A program made the position numbers and the translations under genes. A stretch of 64,000 bases of DNA, from assembly GCA_013339765.2 (NCBI GenBank), contig CM023449.1, positions 15,227,811 through 15,291,810 of the forward strand. The letters are read 5' to 3'. Below the pieces are notes generated by a model. The model saw only the letters and a list, made by a program, of their open reading frames with translations. It was not told the origin of the DNA and did not search any database. Below, piece by piece: positions 33,994 through 45,249 of the stretch; positions within the stretch are counted from its first letter, which is position 1, and every line of letters starts with the position of its first letter. Source of the DNA: Haemaphysalis longicornis. Taxonomy: Eukaryota > Arthropoda > Arachnida > Ixodida > Ixodidae.

Positions 33994-34705
33994 AAAGACG
34001 ATAGTCTTTCTTGGGGCTACTTAAACCCAGAAATTTTGGTCTGTCTGTATGTCTGTTCGTCTGTCTGTCTGTGACTCGATTCAGCCAACCGGCCAAAGCA
34101 AAACTATGCCTCCGCAATAGTCTTATATAGTCACAGCTAAATCTACCCGTTTATGTCCGGTGTAAGGTTCATACTTGTCAACATTGTTGAAGAAGAACAA
34201 GACATTACGCAAATATGAGACAACCAATCAATACAGAAGTGATATTTGCAGTGTTCCTTTATAAAAAATCAAACATGCTTGACTTTTGCGAAATTAAATA
34301 CTTCATCAACTGCAGAAAAAAAATTCACTCCGCCGTCGCCTGCTGTCGCCCGCGCCACTATAGCTTCTGGCGCCATTTTAAGAAATCAACCGGCAACAGT
34401 TACGCAAGGTTCCACTAGATAGGTTTCACGTTCTGCTTGCAACGCACGTGGAGTAGGGAAACGCGGTTCTATAAACGCTGAAGTAGGGCGCCTCGATTAA
34501 CGCGCGTCTTCGGCGTACGGCAGCGTTCGCATCGAGACACGGCCGGTTTGGAGCAGTGGAACGCGGGAAATTTAAAATGATTTAAGCAAACCTTTGGCGT
34601 CTTTACCTTGGGAGGAGCGCCACGCAAGAGAAACAACATGAGATGTGAGCGGGAAAGCGAAGGGAGGCATTTACTTCGCAAAAGCCGATAAAGACTATCG
34701 TCTTT
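33994..34705 (-). mobile_element. TIR element family B, copy 2
   Basis: Bounded by perfect 16-bp TIRs AAAGACGATAGTCTTT (33994-34009) and AAAGACTATCGTCTTT (34690-34705). It is 712 bp long and inverted relative to the copy at 22375-23069, with which it aligns throughout. It contains a (TCTG)n microsatellite near 34045-34075. No transposase frame. The target duplication is unclear. Confidence 0.8.
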
Positions 34706-35648
34706 TGACGACATTTGCAACGAAAGTAGCAGATACGCGGCCAATTTTTTTTCCTTTTTCCGTCATTTTCGCTTCTTTTCCTTTGGCGGGATTGACTTAG
34801 GCAAGCTTTTTTTACTTCTTCATTCTGTCGGCGTTTCTTTCTCTGCTTCCGTTTTTTCGTCCTTTGGCATTAATTAATAATTACTGAATCGTTTCAACAA
34901 GCAAATTGGCGACACTTAAGTCCACCGCTTCCCCGAAATGACACTTCTCCTTGGCTGGTTTTATTTTGTGTATTTTTATTCCGTTGTTACGCCACTACCG
35001 GTTTAACAACTGAGTCCTTCGCCTTAAAGGCACAAGAAATCTCAACAACGTGCTTTATCGGGGAACTGCCGAAAACAGGTCAATTGGTGACCTCTGACTG
35101 AAACCCCCACCGTGGACACTTTGGCAGAGCTACCGGTAGGTCACGTGCACACACCTTCCGATCGCACACCACATGTAGCAAGTGCTTGGCACAAGCCTAA
35201 CAAACTAAAAAAAAAAAAAAGGCGCGGGCTAGAAAGTCTTCTTCTAATCGGCCGCCACGAGTTCAAACGTCTCTACATATTCTATTACATTAAAACTGAA
35301 AGTTGCACTATAAAGAGCGCAAGCACTCATTAACGCGTCTTGAACAGCGAAACTTTAATGGGCACGACATATTGAATCGCCATCTAATTATCAACGCTTC
35401 AAAAAGGTAGACATAATGACAACAACATGCGCAAATGCTTTGCGCGATGTACAGCGGCGCTTTGATTATAAATAGTTCATCGGATTAGTGACTTCGCGGC
35501 TGATTAATGCATCACTTACAAAGCAGGCGGCATGCTCGTAAGTGAGAGAGGCAGGCGGCATCGCACAGAGATAAAATGCTTACGTGGAGAGGCCAGAGAG
35601 GAGAAATCAACAGAGAAAGACATTTGTAACATGACTACCAGAAAAAGA
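34706..35648. other. unassigned sequence
   Basis: Includes a 15-base A run near 35206-35220. Nothing else recognised. Confidence 0.35.
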
Positions 35649-35710
35649 AGCCAACAAAAACAAAAATGAGACAATCATATATGATTGTCTCATTTTTGTT
35701 TTTGTTGGCT
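35649..35710. repeat. perfect 62-bp palindrome
   Basis: 31-base arms with no spacer, centred between 35679 and 35680. The outer part reads AGCCAACAAAAACAAAAATG, and the central CAATCATATATGATTG is shared by both arms. It ends 9 bp before the large inverted repeat. Confidence 0.95.
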
Positions 35711-35719
35711 GGCGGACGG

Positions 35720-36551
35720 ACACAGAGGACTGCGGACGGACGTTGCGCGGTGGTCCACGCGGCATTGCGTGAATTCAGATTTAGGGTGACCATGCAGCTT
35801 CCTAACTTTCACCGTCACGCTGAGATCGGCTCAAAGGTTGCAGAAAGGAAGGTTTTGCATATACCGCTTCGGGGTCACCCAACTGGACGTTCTCCTCTTT
35901 GAATCCTGCGTCCACGCCCTACTTTCTGTATCGCGGATTAGGAAATATTTTTGTTGGCACAAATGCATGTCACATAAGTTCTTCGTCTGTTCCCTCTAAC
36001 CGCCAACGAAATAGATTTTGTCCTCTTCTCGCAGTCGCATCGGTTCTCTCGTTGTAACAAGACGGAGACCAGGTGCTGATTTCCACAGGCTGCGTAGAAG
36101 CACGCTTATGACAAGCAGCGACCAAGCAGAAACCTAGATAGCGGGATGATTAGAACGGTTATTTTCACCGTGCTTCTACGCAGCCTGTGGAAATCAGCAC
36201 CTGGTCTCTGTCTTGTTACGAGAGAACCGATGCGACTGCGAAAGAGGACAAAATCTATTTCGTTGGCGGTTAGAGGGAACAGACGAAGAACTTATGTGAC
36301 ATGCATTTGTGCCAACAAAAATATTTCCTAATCCGCGATACAGAAAGTAGGGCGTGGACGCAGGATTCAAGAGGAGAACGTCCAGTTGGGTGACCCCGAA
36401 GCGGTATATGCAAAACCTTCCTTGCTGCAACCTTTGAGCCGATCTCAGCGTGACGGTGAAAGTTAGGAAGCTGCATGGTCACCCTAAATCTGAATTCACG
36501 CAATGCCGCGTGGACCACCGCGCAACGTCCGTCCGCAGTCCTCTGTGTTCG
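35720..36551. repeat. large inverted repeat, arms about 384 bp
   Basis: The left arm 35720-36104 and right arm 36169-36551 are near-identical inverted copies around a 64-bp spacer (36105-36168). I count only a handful of differences (for example GCAGAAAGG versus GCAGCAAGG, CTCTTTGAA versus CTCTTGAA, CGTTGTAAC versus CGTAAC). Both arms carry the same frame (RTADGRCAVVHAALREFRF and following), seen as 35666-35902 on plus and 36270-36560 on minus. The frame has no known domain. Candidates are a long-TIR foldback element, a recent inverted duplication or an assembly fold-back. Confidence 0.92.
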
Positions 36552-36606
36552 GCGTCGCATATACGCATCTTCATTGCCGAACCGCAGAAAAACAACGATT
36601 TAACTA

Positions 36607-37288
36607 CCGTATTTACTCGCGTAATGATCGCACTTTTTTTCCCAAAAATATGATGCAAAGTTAGGGGTGCGATCATTACGCGAAATAAATTTTGCAGGAA
36701 ACACGTTTCAGCGCAGAAAACGCAAGCAAGTTGGAGGTCAGAATTTTTACGGTAGGTCTCATAAATATAATAAACGTAATCAATAAAAACATAATAAAAA
36801 CTCCACGGACCACCGCCAGCCGCGTTGCAAAGTGACACTCAAAATGTAGTGTTTTCATGAATTACAGAACGCGCTGGAACGAGTTTGCTGCGAGGTGAGA
36901 GCAGGTCGACCAATAAGTGGCTGCTGCTGTCACAGTGCGGTACATGGTTGCCGACGCAGCAAGTAGAGCGCGTTTTGTTCTTTGTCTTGTGAGTACATTA
37001 TGTGCATTTAGTGCGAGTTTCGTCCGCACGAATAATGAACTCATGCGTGCCGATATCGCTAATATCGGCAAGTCTATGGCAATGACGTGGCCATGTCCGC
37101 TTTGAAAGAGGAGGCTGGACTTGGCGCATGGACTTGTCAGCTGGACTTGGCGCACACACGGCATATGGCTGCGGCAAGTTCAGGGTGCTCTCATCGCGCG
37201 GGAAATAACAAAAAAAGTTGTATTTTGACGATGAATTTCAGGGGTGCGAATCATTACGCGAATGCGATCATTATGCGAGTAAATACGG
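36607..37288. mobile_element. pogo/Tc1-mariner-like MITE with TA duplication
   Basis: 682 bp flanked by TA (36605-36606 and 37289-37290). The left end is CCGTATTTACTCGCGTAATG and the right end is the complement of CCGTATTTACTCGCATAATG, a TIR of over 25 bp. The subterminal word GTGCGATCATTACGCG occurs inside the left end (36668-36683) and, slightly altered, again near the right end. No transposase. TA target and end sequence suggest a pogo-like source. Confidence 0.8.
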
Positions 37289-37290
37289 TA

Positions 37291-37927
37291 TATCTAGTCA
37301 CAAAAGAAGTGTGGACTTCGGGATTTAATTGTGCAGTGTTTTTTGTGAGAACAGGCATCGAAACGTTTATCATTCTCCATCGCCACTTCTCGCCTAGTGT
37401 TTCAAGCCCAGCTATGAATATAATACCATGTGAAGCAAAAAATAAAAAAATAAACTGTGAATCTTACAACTGTTTTCAGCTGATGCCATCAAGCGTCGAA
37501 ATTGCAAATGCCTGCCCCATGCCTTTTCGTGTCTTCAGAAAGAACGGGGAAACAGCTGACGGCCTATCTGAAAACTCTACCGGTCAAAATGACGAATTCA
37601 TTTATGTTTGTCGTTAAATGTGCCCAAGGCTACCTGGGCGCTCACAGATGTTGACACTGCGAAGAATAGCACCAATTGTAGCGTGTTGTGCAGGTTTGGC
37701 CATTGCATTCATTTATTCAGACTGGCTAATATAAAAGGCCCATTGAAGTCGATACTTCCTTTTTAGACCACAAAAACACCGGACGAAAATTGGGTCTGAA
37801 CACGCCAACCATCTCAAGTAACAAGGACCGGAAAGATGGACACTCAGACACAAGTAAACAAATTCTCACACTCGTCACGACTGTACAACATCACAAAACT
37901 AATATTTAGTGTATCAGTGAGCGACTC
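37291..37927. other. unassigned sequence
   Basis: A 176-codon frame (37087-37617) begins inside the MITE and has no domain. Nothing else recognised. Confidence 0.35.
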
Positions 37928-37931
37928 TTAA

Positions 37932-38455
37932 AGGAGCACTGACACCAATTTTTGGCGTTAATATTATTGCACAGTTCGCTTCCTTCACTCAACAGAATAC
38001 CCTGGCTGAAATATGAGCGCCCTGCGACGCGAAGAACATAGTTCAATTGGATCGCATTTATCGCGCCGACGGAGCAGCGCGCGGAGCGGCACTCAGCAAA
38101 TGGACATCAGCGTGACATCACTTCAGGAGAGGAAAAAGAAGTGACGCGCAGGGCTCGCCAAAAACTCGTGACGTCACTTCACGCGCGCGACCCCACGAGC
38201 GGCGAGCGGGCGCAACACCCTCTCCAACCGGCGCCGGTGACGTCCGCACAAAGCGGTGATGTCAAACCGGGAGGCTGTGATATGCGCCGTTCGGGAGGAA
38301 AACGCGGGAATTTGAAACAAACGATTTTCAAGCCGTTCAATGTAATTAACTATCGCGAACTGAAGTATTTGAAGTGCTGTTTCAGGTTCGCCAGACCATT
38401 AATTATCGATAAAAGCAATAAAAGTGTAACATAAAATTTTCGTGTCAGTGCTCCT
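37932..38455. mobile_element. TTAA-type MITE, family C (copy 1)
   Basis: 524 bp with TIR AGGAGCACTGACAC at 37932 and its complement ending at 38455. It is flanked by exact TTAA duplications (37928-37931 and 38456-38459). It shares ends with the copy at 45834-46563. Non-coding; piggyBac-like by target choice. Confidence 0.82.
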
Positions 38456-38459
38456 TTAA

Positions 38460-38984
38460 GTGGCGTATGCAGCTAAGAAACGTAACGCACATCCGCCAAA
38501 ATTTTAAATAATATCGCGGGACCGTCGACCGGCGGGTGGTTCAGCGTCTTGTCTCGGTAGCAAACAGCGAAACAAGTGAGAATAGTTCGCATACGCACAA
38601 CCATTCCGCCAGTGCCTCCATCGTCTGCTAGGCTGTTCGCACAAGCATGACACAACACCCCCCCCCCCCCCCCCCCCCCCCCCCTTGCTGTCAGCCGGCT
38701 ATCTTCCTTGCTGGGCGGTGACGGCAATTTCGCGTGCACCTTGTTCACAACAAGGTGAATGGTAAGTGATAACCAGGTGATAGGCGCTATGTCAGGGTTG
38801 GCAGAATAGTCTAGCAGACGACGGTGTAACTGGTGGTTTAGTTTCGCGGATGGGAACTGTGTGAACTACCGTCGCTTGTTTCGCCGCTGTCTACCGTGAT
38901 GAGGCGTTGAACCAGTCGCCGGTCGACGCTCCTCCGATATTACTAAAACATGCGATGGCTGAACCCTCCGCCGACCTGTGGCGA
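38460..38984. other. unassigned sequence with C27 tract
   Basis: The only distinctive feature is a run of 27 C at 38658-38684 (quadruplex-prone on the opposite strand, likely length-variable). Confidence 0.6.
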
Positions 38985-39225
38985 TTCATTGATTAATTGT
39001 AGAGTTTAACACGCCGAAGCAACGTCGGCTATGGGGCGTGCCGTAGTGGAGGGCTCCGGATTAATTTTGACCACCTGGGAATCTTTAACGTGCGCCAAAA
39101 TCTCGTGAACACGGGCGTTTTTGCTTTTTGCCTCCATCAGAAAAGGGGCCGCCGCGGTCGGGAATCGAACCCGCGTTTTCGTGCTTAGCAGCACAGCACC
39201 TTAGCCACTGAGCTACCGCGGCGGG
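38985..39225 (-). mobile_element. tRNA-derived SINE, Ruka-like (copy 2)
   Basis: Same family as 16317-16552. On the minus strand it starts ACCCGCCGCGGTAGCTCAGT, with A box TAGCTCAGTGGCTAAGG and B box GGTTCGATTCCC. The body contains AAAAACGCCCGTGTTCACG and GCACGTTAAAGATTCCCAGG. The 3' end near 38985 is ATTAATC-rich. No convincing target duplication. Confidence 0.88.
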
Positions 39226-41840
39226 TGAGCTGTGACCAGTTCCGCTAAACAATGTAGTGGTGCTATCGCGCTCACTATGACCTACACCGCTCATTAGTAT
39301 TCAAACGATTATATCACCAAGGCAATGACTATAGGCATACACGTTAGTTTATGACCTGATTCATTAGGACATTGTGTTCTTAATGCGTGCTTGGTCTTGA
39401 ACCCCGGGTACCAGTGAAAGGGTGCACACAGCGGTGAATACTACTGAGAGGTATTGGTCATAGTGAGCGTGATAGTACTTGCTACGGTAGTCGTCTTTTA
39501 CTGCATTGACCAAAAGCACAGGGAAGGGGCGTTGGGACATTGTTATGAATTCGTTCAACTTATTTCTTCATTTTCAGACGTTTCAAGAAATGAGACAGAA
39601 TATACATGTTCAGAAGTCTTAGCTCAACGTAAATTCTTTGCAAAAAGAGAGAAGAAAATATAAGCTCGCACTGCTGACCACGAAACCGGTAATATGCAGA
39701 CAGTGTAAATAAAATCTTCCCTCGCGCTGACTTGTAAAAACGTAAGCAGTTAATTTAAGTGGTGGCCATTCCCAGAGCCCACAGCACCCAAAATATCAAA
39801 ATATGGTTCTGTGCGGAAGACTGTTCCCAACAAGGTAGCATTTGATTGCGCAATCGACTGGCTCTGAGGCACGTTGTTTTGAATATAACGTTTTGAAATA
39901 GCTTGCTCGTTCTTACATTTGTTCTTACTCAAACTTGTTCTAGTTTTCCCCGTCACTGCCTACTAAGTCCCCTATCATTTGCATCATCCCTGGTTCTTCA
40001 TCTTTTTAGTTTTCACCGTTTATATTTAGTCTGGAACAAGACGTATTCTTTGAAGGCGCCGAGGCGGTCACAATAAACGCCCCTCGCTATTTTGCTTCTT
40101 TTTCTTACAATAAAACTCACAGTGGTAGCAACACACACAAGCATAGAATGAGCGTCAGTATCTTCCGGAGAAACACAGCCGGAAATAATATCCCGAGCGG
40201 ATCGGAAGTTTGCACCGCCTGCTGCTGTGCCATAGCATCCGGCCTAGGAACACAACAGAAAGCATAGCTGCGAATGTTTGGATTCTAAGAGCAGAGGGAG
40301 ACCAGCAGCGCCCTGGAAGCGACGCCAAACGCCTCACACATAAATCCCTGGCTTTGTTTAGCTTTTGTATGCGAGCACACGCTTTTGTCACCAAATGTCT
40401 TCGTCACACTTACGCGGTCGTCAGCAAAAACGAGAACAATGCTTATGGAAATATAACTGCACCCGAACTTTTGCTCTACAGAACAACATTTGCCTGCTAG
40501 CTGCATCATAAGGGAAAGTTTCTTTGAATGCAGCGTCTGAAATAGCTGCAGGGACATGTAATAATTATCCTCTGTTTCTGGATGGATCTACCCGGACTTA
40601 ATTTTTTTAATACTGCCATTGAAACAGAAGAGTTGTAGCGAACCAGCTTTAATAAGGTACACTCTTATCCAAAAAGGATGAAAAAAGGACCAACTACAGC
40701 CGTTAGTCCTCGCGAGCGATCGTTGCCCCTCAATAGGAGTAACTGTAGGAGCGTGCGTGCCATGTGCGTAAATCGCGGAGTAATGTTCGTCCCCACCGAT
40801 GTAGAGAGCAACGGGAGGACGAAATACGAAATTCCGAGCAGTTACCCCCTTTCCCCCCCCCCCCCTCCCCCGGTAATGGCGTCGCTGCTAGCTATGCGAT
40901 CTGCCGCATATGTCTATTCAGTCTCATAATTTGCAAGCAAACGCAGCTGCCAAATCATAATTTTTTATACAGTGTTATAGGAACAAATTCTAGCTTTAAA
41001 AATAACAAAAGAGCGCCTTGACTAAGTGACGAGGCGGCTCGTGGCACGACGGAGCGGCGATGTGCGATAGACCAACGCTTCTTGTTCACGTTACTACGAA
41101 ATGCCACGCACCATGATCTCGCGAGCTATAATACGGGAAAATGAAAGACTCCGTGCACATGACACAGTGATGCAGGTGTTAGTAAAAAATCGCTAACCTT
41201 ACTAAATAACTGTAGGGAATACACTTGTTTATACTGGCCGACAAATTTCATAAACGAACGACAAAAATGCCAAATCGTAAGCGCACACTACAGGTATGCG
41301 CTTTCTTCTTTGCTTCTATTAGCGGGACATAAATACCTTTCATACAAAAGCCGTGACAATGACTCAACAGCGGTAAGACCCGGCTGAATTTTCCCGTACC
41401 ATCTACCAATGCTAGTTTTAGAAGTTAGCAGTGCCTCAATTTGTTTCGTCTACGCGGGAACATGAGCCCTTTCGCCCTATTATTTATCTCGCACAGCAAT
41501 CGTGAACTCGCACCTATGAGTCCAAGAAATCTGGGGTAAGTGGCAAACACTAGGAGCTTGTTAGTTTTTGACGAAGCGGGTGCACGTTAGAACACTCAGC
41601 CTACTGCCACGACGACGGCGGCTGGTTTTCATTTCTTTTACGAGGAAAAACTATGCTGCTTGCGAGCGCCTAATTGCAGTCGAAGATCAGCAGCAATATC
41701 TAGAGTTCGCAGCGCGTAAATTACAAGCAGTTGCATCGCTAGGAATGCCGCCGCCATGAATAAACGGAACGACGGCAAGTTCACAGTACCAAACGTTTTT
41801 CACTCGACTACCAATTTTCTGGCCACTTCTCTTTCTGGTC
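39226..41840. other. unassigned intergenic sequence
   Basis: No gene or element recognised in 2.6 kb. A C-rich tract lies at 40853-40871. Confidence 0.35.
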
Positions 41841-41844
41841 GCCT

Positions 41845-41930
41845 AGTCTAGTCGGTAGCGCGTCGGGTTGGTGTTGTGAGCGGGCAGTGGTTAAATTCCC
41901 CTCCAGCGGTTATTTTTCGCCGCTCCTAGC
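41845..41930 (+). mobile_element. tRNA-like SINE head
   Basis: TAGTCTAGTCGGTAGCGCG resembles a tRNA A box, and GGTTAAATTCC about 35 bases later a weak B box. A 17-base G run follows (41938-41954). It looks like an isolated or decayed tRNA-derived head. I cannot fold a functional tRNA from it. Confidence 0.45.
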
Positions 41931-41954
41931 TCGTCTCGGGGGGGGGGGGGGGGG

Positions 41955-43849
41955 TAACGGAACGGTTTGGGGAGTAACCGTTCGTCCCCTCGCATTTACT
42001 CCCGTAGAAGACTAATGGTTGTGGCAGCGCAGTTAGTCCCCCGAAGGAGCAATGGCACTTCCCTGTTGATCCCTTTTGGCCAAGAGTGTAAGTATTTTTG
42101 AATGCTATAACAAACGTCAACTTAATCGACCAGATCTAGAGGAAATCCCCAAGGTGGAGTACGCTTCTGGAAGGAAAATTTGCCATGCACCTTTCCTTTA
42201 CAGCTTTTCCATGGAGCCATACGGCTGCATTGAGGTGGACTTCAAATTTTTGTTCAAAGCGTCAACTTAGGACCTAATAATGTTCACTTGAAGCTCCAAT
42301 AGTTAAGAGCAAGTGAAGTTGCCTGTGAAAGCTGTGGCGGCTGTCATACCTGTGGTAGATCACAAGGTGTCACCGCACGCACACATGAAAGATGTCTCCC
42401 TAAACAGTGGCCGGAATCACGACCTATTGAACTACATTCGCGTTATGCCCGTTAGTTTATTTTGTCAAATGCGGTGATGTTTGAGATTGTTAGCCTGTAT
42501 CACTCATTTCAGGCATACGTGCCCCCAGCAGAGATCCCGTTCTGTCACCACTTCACTTTTGCACCCTCATCGCTGCACCGCAGTAGGGTGAATACTGTGA
42601 ATTGCGCAGTCGAGACCCGTTTTAATGGTTCCTTGCCCCGAAAGTTCCCGCAGTAATTTGAAAAAAAAAAAATTGTTCTCAACTTTTTCTCCGTGCTACT
42701 GGCCTATTTGATGGGGTGACCATGGTGTCTTGAGCTTATCCAAGTAAATGGGTTGAAATTCTTCATTCAGCATCCACGGGGTCGTCCCATAAACCGCATC
42801 GTTTATGCCGTTAACTGCAGCAGAGTATGTTGTAACAGGATCGCCCAAAAAAGTAGCAGAGGGACGCGGGAAAACTATAGTGACTACGGTGACGAAAAGG
42901 ACACCGGCCGGGGTTTCTCTAAAAAAGTACACAAGTGGCGAAAAAATTCAATTCTTGCTGTGCGTTGAGTGCGCTCCGCCCACAATCTAACCCAAATCTG
43001 GTGATCTGCTGAGCACGAGGTAGATCTTGAGATGTCCCAAAAGCGTTTGAAGTGTGCGAATACTACTTGTGAGGCTTGAGGTAGCAACGCGGGTGGTCTG
43101 GATATTTTTTGCGATTAACACAACACCTAAGGAAACGCTAATGACGGGTACGAAGCGTCTGAAACATGTGTGCTCTGAGACAAAGTTTGCTGCAGTAAAT
43201 GTCGAACTCGGGCGAATGGTCATGAAAAGTCACTTGTGTTGGGCCTGCAACGCCTGCTGTCACAAGAGAGTCATCGCAATCCTTCAATAGCACAGTAACA
43301 TTGATCAATGGTTAGCTTCTTATCCTTATGCATTTATTTTAGATTCTGTAACCCCCACTGGTATTTACAGGAGTGGCCAAATACACAAAAAATCATATTC
43401 TTGAACAAAAAAGGTACTTAAGTCGCATTACCTATAAAAGGAACTCATTCTAGACTGGGTACTTGTCCACGGTTTGTACAAAATTGTCTCCTATTGGGTT
43501 CCACGAAAACTCAAAAGACCAGGTTCGTCCAATTCACGATATATTAACCAAGAAATGGATGTTCGAAAGCATCAGTCTTCATAATATATGGAATATTCAT
43601 GCGTGGTCACACTCTTTTAGGAAGTTACCGATATAAATCACGACCTAAGCTCCGTTTACTGATATGTAGCTCACAAAGCAATTGATGCCGGCCCAATTCT
43701 TTACGCGTAGCTAGTAATGCAAGTCCCGCATTGGCAATCAACATTACAACAGTGATTCCCGCGTAATGCTGCATAAATAAATCTAGCAACTAAGCATTCA
43801 ATTCGCTAAAGCTTGTTTATCAGATAATTTTGGCATGGGTTCCAGAATA
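41955..43849. other. unassigned intergenic sequence
   Basis: No domain or repeat boundary recognised. Confidence 0.35.
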
Positions 43850-45120
43850 TCCTTCCGTATTGTAGGGGCGGAGTAAATGTTGAGGTTCGATGTTGTTGAA
43901 GATGATGATGATGATATGCGTTGGTGCCTGATGGTTGCGGCACTGATGACACGACGACGATGGTTGATGGAGGGTTTTCAAAAACTGTGTATTTACACAG
44001 AAGATACATACAGAATATTGACAAACTGAAGATAGAGTTAACCAAGTAAGAAATAAAATGGGGTTCTAGGTCAGCTAAGACTTTGTGCACGCGGCACTCC
44101 CGTCAGCGACGGACCCTGACCTAAAACTACCCAAGTGGTGAGATCCTCCCTAGCCTGACCTGGCTAGCCCGGCAATACGCCGGCCCTGCATAGCACATTA
44201 AAACCTTGAGGATTCGACCCCGAGACCTCGTGTCTCGTGGTTTTGATGTGTTACTTAGGCTCCACCCCCGATACACAGGCCAATCAGTATCTCCCGGTGA
44301 CCTGATTGGATGTACCACCAAATCCGGGCCTAAACCGCGGTGGGCAACGCCCCCCGCAACCCTCAAACGCTGGTCACTCTCTCCCACCAGAAAAACAAGG
44401 AAGAGATCAAAAGTAAACCAAACAAATACAACAAACACTCAAACATCCGAGGAAACACGTGCAAGCGCCCGGGGCAAGCTTCCACGAACGCTGGTCTGCA
44501 TCGCGCTGTTCCCACGCATCTCGACCGAGACCGGACAGCTACTTAAGCCAGCCGAAACCCACAAACATCCGTCTTAACGACCCGGCGCGCCTCCAAGATT
44601 CTCCGCCGTTGACAGGCGATGCCCCGTTAATTGGACCGTGGGCCAGAAAACAGCGCGTACGGACAAAAGGACACCGCGGCCGGCTCAGGCGTCGCCTCTG
44701 CCGCGCCCATCCCGGGCCGCAATGCGCGCACCCTCGCCCGCGAGCCTCCACCCCGCGCACGCACTGGCCAACAAAAGGAAAGCTATCGCCGTAAATCGGC
44801 CACTGTCTAACCACAGTTGACAGCTCCACGCTCCCCGTCTCCAGCCGCTCGACGGACTAAATGGTTTTACAACCTGCCAATGGAAAAACGCGCGCGCAGG
44901 CGGCCCCCGAGGCATCCGACCCACGCTTTCCCACGCTCGCACTGTGCCTTGCAACACACTGTTCAAAACAACGTCGCAGCCCAGCTGAGGCTCAAGACAA
45001 TTCGTCTCCGCGCAGGCGGCATGATCCAAAGCCCGTTCGCTCTTAGCAAACTGGCTGCTATAAAGCCCTTCAGGGAACCGCCGCTTCCCACGCGTTCTAC
45101 TTTGCAGCGTCGCTGACGCC
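43850..45120. other. possible LTR-type sequence, GC-rich
   Basis: 43850-44060 contains an ATC-rich run (GATGATGATGATGATAT) and a CTGTGTATTTACACAG palindrome. 44100-45120 is strongly GC-rich with a TATAAAG word at 45059. This reminded me of long LTRs of tick gypsy elements, but I find no paired copy, TG/CA ends or primer site, so it is left unassigned. Overlapping frames here are composition-driven. Confidence 0.3.
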
Positions 45121-45249
45121 TGGAACCTTTACAGGCGGTCGTACAAAATTTCTGTACGCCATCAGCTCAACTTCCATGGTGGTGTGTCTGCGCTTTCCTC
45201 TAAAAAAGCCTATAACTTGTATTGGGCAGGCCCGCGCATATTATGAATG

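Noticed and set aside
37087..37617. 176-codon plus frame
   Set aside because: It starts inside a MITE and crosses its right end; no recognisable protein.
44127..45116. Overlapping frames of 96-123 codons on both strands
   Set aside because: GC-rich DNA is open in many frames by chance; none shows a domain.
43850..45120. Possible 1.2-kb solo LTR
   Set aside because: No paired LTR, TG/CA ends, target duplication or primer site could be found, so it is only described as unassigned.
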